Assembly (NCBI GenBank): GCA_017999235.1
Contig: JAGOBN010000135.1
Coordinates: forward strand, 1 to 8,710
From: Anaerolineales bacterium
GTDB lineage: Bacteria > Chloroflexota > Anaerolineae > Anaerolineales > UBA6663
Reading direction: 5' to 3'
Length of the DNA stretch: 8,710 nt
This document shows, piece by piece, positions 5,704 through 8,710 of this stretch (positions are counted from its first letter, which is position 1; each line of letters opens with the position of its first letter). The notes beneath the pieces are model-generated. The model made no database searches. It was given only the letters and a program-made list of their open reading frames with translations, and had not been told where the DNA came from. Made by a program: the position numbers and the translations under genes.

Positions 5704-7761
5704 TCATCGCTCATAGGCCCCGATGTCAATGCGGCCGCTCTTAACGCGCGGAAAGCCTGAGCCACGCTGATCGTAAACCGGCGGCGAAACAAAGGTCGGA
5801 TCGCCGGCCTCCAGTGCCACACTGCCCGGCCCCAGCGCCATGGTGAGGGTCGGGCCACCATTATTGGCTAGTGATCCCAGATTGAGCGGCGCCGCCGCGG
5901 CGTCTATTAGGTTGCCAGTGGTAATGCCGGTGATCGTCGCGCTCGCGGTGCTGCCGATCAGGTTGTAGCCCAGGGAATAAACGGCGCCGGAGATGTCCGG
6001 GCCAGAGGGGGAGCTATTCCCGGCTACCAGGGTGCCACCGAGGTTGATGGCGCCGCCGGTGTAGGCAATCCCGCCCCCTGTGTCGGCCGAGTTGCCGCTG
6101 ACAGTGCTGTGCGTCATGGTCAAGGTGCCGCCGCTCCAGATACCGCCGCCAATCCCCGCCGTGTTGTTGGCAAAGGTGCTGTTATCCACCACCGCGATGG
6201 TCGTGCTCCCGCCCACAAACAGGCCGCCACCCGCACCCTGCGCAAAATTAGTTGAAAACGTGCAGCCCGTGATAGTGACCGTGGCGTTGACCACCAGCAG
6301 GCCGGCCCCGCCGGCGAGCTGGTACGCCGAATTGCCGGAGAAGGTCGTATTGGCGATCGTTGCCGTGCCGCCCGGGATGATAATGCCACCCGCCAGACCT
6401 TGCGCCACGTTGCCGGAGAATGTACTGTCGCTGACGGCCAGGGTTCCAAAGCTGTTGATGCCGGCTCCGTCGCGTGGGATCGCGTTATTGAGAAATGTGC
6501 TATGCGTTACAGTCAGCGTGCCGCTCTGGTTCACGATGCCACCACCAAAAATGGCCGTGTTGTTCGCGACCGTGCTGTTGTCCAGCCATACCGTGCCGGC
6601 GTTGTAGATGGCTCCGCCGTTGTAGTTGCCCAGGGCGCCCTGGCCGGCCTCGTCATTGGGCAGCCGGCCGTTCTTTAGGGTCACGCCGTCGAGATTCAGA
6701 TGCCCGCCGGCGGCGATCAGGAAAAGCCGGAAATCGGGCACGCCACTGCCACTGCTCCGCTCGATGGTCGCCCCATTGCCGTGAATGGTCAGCCTGCCCG
6801 CTGCTGCCGCGTCGAGAACGGTGGGGAGTCCGGTAGGTCCGATGTCGCTGCTCGCGACCGCCGTCAGGGTATAGGTGCTGTTGGTCAGATTAATGACCTT
6901 GTCTGAGGGGCGGCTGTTGGCACACTGGATTGCGTTGATCAGCCGGGTCACATCCCCGGCCGGAACCGGGTGGGGGAAGACCGGGCAGGTGAAGACCGAG
7001 TTGCCGGAGTAGGTGTTGTTGATCTCGGTGGCGGCGCCGTCCGCCACGAGAATGCCGTCGCCCAAGCGGGCAGTATTGCCGGAGAAAGTGCTCCCGCTGA
7101 CGACCAGCGTCCCCGTACTATAGAGGCCGCCGCCATACTGCGCCCCATTGCTCGTGAAGATGCTGTTTGTGACGGTCAGCGTTCCGGCGTTGAAGAGGCC
7201 GCCGCCATTCTGCGTGGGGAGGCTGCCGTTGAGTACGCGCACGTTGTCGAGCGTCAGGCGGCCGCCGCTGGCCACCATCCAGATGCGGAAATCCGACAGG
7301 CTGCTGAAGCTGGCTGGTTTGATCCCGTAGCTGATAACCGCCCGGCTCAGTAGACTGGAGGTCGCACCGTTGACCACGCTGGGCAGCCAAACGCGAAAGC
7401 CAACCCGTGCGATCGTGGCGCCATTGCCCTGGATAATGAGTTGACCCGCCGTCGCGGCATCGACAATGACGGGTAGACCATTGCCGCCGGCGGTCGCATT
7501 GTTCGCGGTGGAGAGCCAGTAGACGCACCCGGCTTCCAGGCTGAGAGTATCATCGCCGGCGGTGGCATTGGCCGCTTCTACCGCCCCGATCAAGGCATTC
7601 GCCCCGCAACTCACCAGGTTGCTGGCGGCGCGCGCCGGCCCGGCTGGTCCGAGCCCGAGAAATAGCAGGCTGAGCACCAGCACGATTCGCACCCCCAACA
7701 GTCGCCACGACCAGTTGCCTGACCGGTGGTCCATGGAAGCGTGCTTTTTATGAAGCGCCAT
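5704..7761 (-). CDS. Secreted right-handed beta-helix protein with two CSLREA-like modules and choice-of-anchor Q type C-terminus
   Basis: ATG at 7761 is chosen because AAAGGA sits 8 bases upstream; it gives 685 residues. A signal peptide spans residues 1-45: a basic start, hydrophobic VRIVLVLSLLFLGLG, and cleavage after PARA. Module 1 (about 48-259) and module 2 (about 270 onward) share an order of elements: an entry segment with paired Cys or Ala/Asn-rich helix (ALIGAVEAANAT; RLINAIQCANS), GLPVIVDAATAGQLIIQGNGATI against GLPTVLDAAAAGRLTIHGNGATI, then FRI/FRL-W/F-A-GG and an LDNVRVLNG/LDGVTLKNG strand. Many beta-helix coils follow (GGGLFNAGTLTVTNS; STFSGN; GGGI). The last 70 residues end in DQRG...RVKSGRIDIGAYER, a typical end of choice-of-anchor Q type proteins. 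Family members are extracellular and possibly adhesive or carbohydrate-binding. No catalytic site is evident. The role here is unknown. Confidence 0.85.
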   Translation of the reverse strand: MALHKKHASMDHRSGNWSWRLLGVRIVLVLSLLFLGLGPAGPARAASNLVSCGANALIGAVEAANATAGDDTLSLEAGCVYWLSTANNATAGGNGLPVIVDAATAGQLIIQGNGATIARVGFRVWLPSVVNGATSSLLSRAVISYGIKPASFSSLSDFRIWMVASGGRLTLDNVRVLNGSLPTQNGGGLFNAGTLTVTNSIFTSNGAQYGGGLYSTGTLVVSGSTFSGNTARLGDGILVADGAATEINNTYSGNSVFTCPVFPHPVPAGDVTRLINAIQCANSRPSDKVINLTNSTYTLTAVASSDIGPTGLPTVLDAAAAGRLTIHGNGATIERSSGSGVPDFRLFLIAAGGHLNLDGVTLKNGRLPNDEAGQGALGNYNGGAIYNAGTVWLDNSTVANNTAIFGGGIVNQSGTLTVTHSTFLNNAIPRDGAGINSFGTLAVSDSTFSGNVAQGLAGGIIIPGGTATIANTTFSGNSAYQLAGGAGLLVVNATVTITGCTFSTNFAQGAGGGLFVGGSTTIAVVDNSTFANNTAGIGGGIWSGGTLTMTHSTVSGNSADTGGGIAYTGGAINLGGTLVAGNSSPSGPDISGAVYSLGYNLIGSTASATITGITTGNLIDAAAAPLNLGSLANNGGPTLTMALGPGSVALEAGDPTFVSPPVYDQRGSGFPRVKSGRIDIGAYER

Positions 7762-7769
7762 CTGGTTTG

Positions 7770-7775
7770 TCCTTT
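7770..7775 (-). promoter_or_regulatory. Ribosome binding site of the beta-helix gene
   Basis: AAAGGA on the - strand lies 8 bases before ATG 7761. It decides the start in favour of 7761 over the in-frame TTG at 7809, which has no comparable site. It directly abuts the inverted repeat at 7776-7792. Confidence 0.6.
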
Positions 7776-7792
7776 TGAGATAGCTGATCTCA
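7776..7792 (-). promoter_or_regulatory. Inverted repeat abutting the Shine-Dalgarno of the beta-helix gene
   Basis: TGAGAT and ATCTCA form 6-base perfect arms around a 5-base spacer. The repeat ends directly at the AAAGGA ribosome binding site. In RNA it would be a hairpin that could affect ribosome access; in DNA it could be an operator half-site pair. Which one, if either, cannot be told from sequence. Confidence 0.4.
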
Positions 7793-7793
7793 T

Positions 7794-7816
7794 GGGAGCA
7801 ATTCCCCAATGCTCCC
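7794..7816 (-). promoter_or_regulatory. Stable hairpin/inverted repeat in the leader of the beta-helix gene
   Basis: GGGAGCA and TGCTCCC are 7-base perfect arms; with one bulged A the stem extends by two A-T pairs around loop CCCC (+ strand) or GGGG (- strand). It is one base from the next inverted repeat (7776-7792) and about 33 bases upstream of the start codon. If transcription begins upstream of it, the leader would contain two tandem hairpins before the ribosome binding site. Confidence 0.45.
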
Positions 7817-7882
7817 GGCCGATGTCATCACCGTCGCATTCGCCGCGCCGCCGGCGTGGCTGACTCAGGGTGCGCTGTCCCA

Positions 7883-7902
7883 CAGGCAGATGCATCTGTC
7901 TG
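7883..7902. promoter_or_regulatory. 20-base near-perfect palindrome, candidate operator
   Basis: CAGGCAGATGCATCTGTCTG is symmetric except for one G/T pair; the inner 12 bases CAGATGCATCTG are perfect. It lies between two divergent genes, about 120 bases upstream of the beta-helix start and 220 bases upstream of the HTH gene. A dimeric DNA-binding protein could bind it; the neighbouring HTH protein is one candidate, by position only. Confidence 0.4.
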
Positions 7903-7913
7903 GCGCGCTAGAA

Positions 7914-7926
7914 GCCAGTCGCTGGC
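7914..7926. repeat. Short inverted repeat GCCAG-TCG-CTGGC
   Basis: Two 5-base arms around a 3-base spacer lie 11 bases beyond the 20-base palindrome. It could be a second half of a regulatory region, or chance, since CTGGC is frequent in this GC-rich sequence. Confidence 0.25.
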
Positions 7927-8061
7927 AACCCTATTCCAGGTTGGGTTCACTATGGCCTGGCGGTGATGCGCGCCCGATTGTTTGATCGTAACACCAGTTT
8001 CGGTTTCGGTACATTTTTGGGTATCCCAACTCGGCCGCCTCAACGCAAACCCCATCCCCTA

Positions 8062-8090
8062 TTGATTCGGCCCCCGTGATTTGGTTTTAT
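8062..8090 (+). promoter_or_regulatory. Possible sigma70-like promoter of the HTH gene
   Basis: TTGATT (8062-8067) and TTTTAT (8085-8090) are separated by 17 bases, each matching 4 of 6 consensus positions. It sits in a local AT-rich patch 30 bases before the start codon. Spacing is right but neither box is strong. Confidence 0.35.
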
Positions 8091-8107
8091 CTCCCTGCAA
8101 CGTGAGC

Positions 8108-8113
8108 AAGGAG
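8108..8113 (+). promoter_or_regulatory. Ribosome binding site of the HTH gene
   Basis: AAGGAG lies 7 bases before GTG 8121, a strong match that supports this start. Confidence 0.6.
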
Positions 8114-8120
8114 AAAGCGC

Positions 8121-8390
8121 GTGTCCGCTAAACCAGATCAGCCTGCTTTAGAAGTTATTGGCCCCGTCGTGGCGGCCCAGATCCTCAAGTTTGACCGCTC
8201 GACCGTCCGGCGGATGGCTGACAAGGGCCTTATCCCCGTCCATGCCTTTACCCCGGGCGGCAACGTGCGGTTTCTCAAGTGCGAAATTGAACAACTGCGC
8301 GACCGACTGGCGGCTCGGACCAAGCGCCTGCGGTCTCTGAAAAGCCTGCGGCGGCCGCGCCAGGCTGAAATGCCGGAGGCCGGACGGTGA
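8121..8390 (+). CDS. Small excisionase/MerR-like helix-turn-helix DNA-binding protein
   Basis: Encodes 89 residues from GTG 8121 with a strong ribosome binding site. Residues about 15-34 (PVVAAQILKFDRSTVRRMAD) fit a helix-turn-helix: AAQILKFDRSTVRRM reads as helix, turn and recognition helix. A wing follows with GLIP near 36-39, GGNVRFLK near 46-53, and a closing helix EIEQLRDRL. This is the layout of the HTH_17/excisionase family and of isolated MerR DNA-binding domains. The C-terminal 25 residues are strongly basic (RTKRLRSLKSLRRPR). Family members act as recombination directionality factors or as local transcription regulators; there is no integrase gene in the window, so a regulator role is at least as likely. 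The stop TGA (8388-8390) overlaps the next gene's GTG, so the two are probably translationally coupled. The family call is good; the target is unknown. Confidence 0.8.
   Translation: MSAKPDQPALEVIGPVVAAQILKFDRSTVRRMADKGLIPVHAFTPGGNVRFLKCEIEQLRDRLAARTKRLRSLKSLRRPRQAEMPEAGR
8375..8379 (+). promoter_or_regulatory. Ribosome binding site of the downstream membrane-protein gene
   Basis: GGAGG lies 7 bases before GTG 8387, inside the end of the HTH gene, and supports the overlapping start. Confidence 0.6.
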
Positions 8391-8710
8391 AACTGCGCTG
8401 CAGCCGGCTTGACCTGGTGCTCGCCGCCGGCCTAACCGTGTTTTCCGCGTATCGCCTGGCCAACGGCAATGCGCTGAGCGTCCTGCTGGCCGCGCAATCC
8501 CTGCTCGTGGCGGGTTTGCTGCTCATCCGGCGTGCGCCGCGTGAGGAAGTGCGATGGCCGCTCCGGCTGTTGGCTTGGTGGTCCGCTTATATCCCTTTGC
8601 TGATGACCGTTGGATCGCGCACGGCCTGGCCAATGCTGATCCAGGCGGCCGGCCTGCTGCTGGCGCTCTGTGCGCAGGCCTTTTTGGGGCGCTCGTTTGG
8701 GATCGCCCCG
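8387..8710 (+). CDS. Multi-pass membrane protein, 3'-truncated; probable isoprenylcysteine carboxyl methyltransferase-like protein
   Basis: Opens at GTG 8387 in a GTGA overlap with the HTH stop and runs open for 108 codons to the window edge. Four hydrophobic segments are visible: about residues 9-26 (LDLVLAAGLTVFSAYRLA), 28-47 (NALSVLLAAQSLLVAGLLLI), 57-77 (WPLRLLAWWSAYIPLLMTV) and 80-100 (WPMLIQAAGLLLALCAQAF). The end, FLGRSFGIAP, matches the segment that in bacterial ICMT-like/phospholipid-methyltransferase-like membrane proteins comes just before the conserved catalytic region containing an RHPxY-type motif. That motif would lie beyond the window, so the assignment rests on topology and this short match. 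If correct, it would methylate a lipid or small substrate at the membrane using S-adenosylmethionine. Coupling to the HTH gene suggests the two are made together. Confidence 0.65.
   Translation, partial: MKLRCSRLDLVLAAGLTVFSAYRLANGNALSVLLAAQSLLVAGLLLIRRAPREEVRWPLRLLAWWSAYIPLLMTVGSRTAWPMLIQAAGLLLALCAQAFLGRSFGIAP

Larger units (their letters stand above)
7817..8061. other. Divergent intergenic region without a recognisable gene
   Basis: About 245 bases between the leader of the leftward beta-helix gene and the promoter candidate of the rightward HTH gene. I find no convincing coding region, tRNA or known riboswitch. It contains the palindrome at 7883-7902, the inverted repeat at 7914-7926, a CAACC/GGTTG inverted repeat at 7926-7943, and a short tandem GTTTCG GTTTCG near 7997-8008. 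A promoter for the leftward gene should lie here, but I could not pick one out. Confidence 0.5.

Noticed and set aside
6080..6607. 175-residue + strand frame opposite the beta-helix gene
   Set aside because: Val/Pro/Leu-rich mirror of the Thr/Asn/Gly-rich beta-helix coils. There is no ribosome binding site and no recognisable domain.
7762..7809. TTG start at 7809 for the beta-helix protein
   Set aside because: It would add 16 residues before the signal peptide and place the two inverted repeats inside the coding region. ATG 7761 has AAAGGA at 8 bases.
7995..8010. Short tandem GTTTCG as a CRISPR-like or iteron repeat
   Set aside because: Only two copies of six bases, without spacers or further copies.
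7828..8055. 75-residue - strand frame in the divergent intergenic region
   Set aside because: No ribosome binding site, no domain, irregular composition, and it contains the palindrome and other regulatory-looking sequence.

Overview
This is a GC-rich bacterial window with tightly packed genes, GTG starts and 4-base GTGA stop/start overlaps. Two secreted proteins carry short xYLPLxx/xWLPSVx motifs, and one is a two-module right-handed beta-helix protein with a choice-of-anchor Q type C-terminus. Both traits are common in extracellular proteins of Chloroflexota (Anaerolineae/Caldilineae/Chloroflexia). I therefore infer a Chloroflexota-like host. There is no rRNA, tRNA or recognised taxonomic marker here to confirm it.

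Left block (1-4223, + strand): a 5'-truncated polytopic membrane protein overlaps by 4 bases a 1215-residue protein that looks like a VirB4/HerA-superfamily motor ATPase. The ATPase has a VirB4-like N-terminal region, a central tract of about 270 residues that is extremely rich in Ser/Thr/Gly/Ala/His/Gln, and a C-terminal RecA-like ATPase domain. The central tract contains two runs of a degenerate six-residue repeat. The pair looks like part of a type IV secretion, conjugation or DNA-translocation locus that continues to the left of the window.

Middle block (4318-7761, - strand): two genes run in the same direction and converge on the ATPase gene. The upstream one encodes a 685-residue secreted beta-helix protein built from two related modules. 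The downstream one, after a 117-base gap, encodes a 422-residue secreted beta-propeller protein. Both are probably cell-surface or extracellular structural or binding proteins. The beta-helix gene has a leader with two adjacent inverted repeats, the second ending directly at the Shine-Dalgarno sequence.

Right block (7762-8710): a divergent intergenic region of about 360 bases holds a near-perfect 20-base palindrome and a possible sigma70-like promoter. It is followed by a small excisionase/MerR-like helix-turn-helix gene, which overlaps by 4 bases a 3'-truncated multi-pass membrane protein. The visible part of that protein resembles the N-terminal half of isoprenylcysteine carboxyl methyltransferase-like proteins.

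The strongest candidate for something undescribed is the hexapeptide-repeat insertion in the motor ATPase. No CRISPR array, insertion sequence, tRNA or rRNA was seen.
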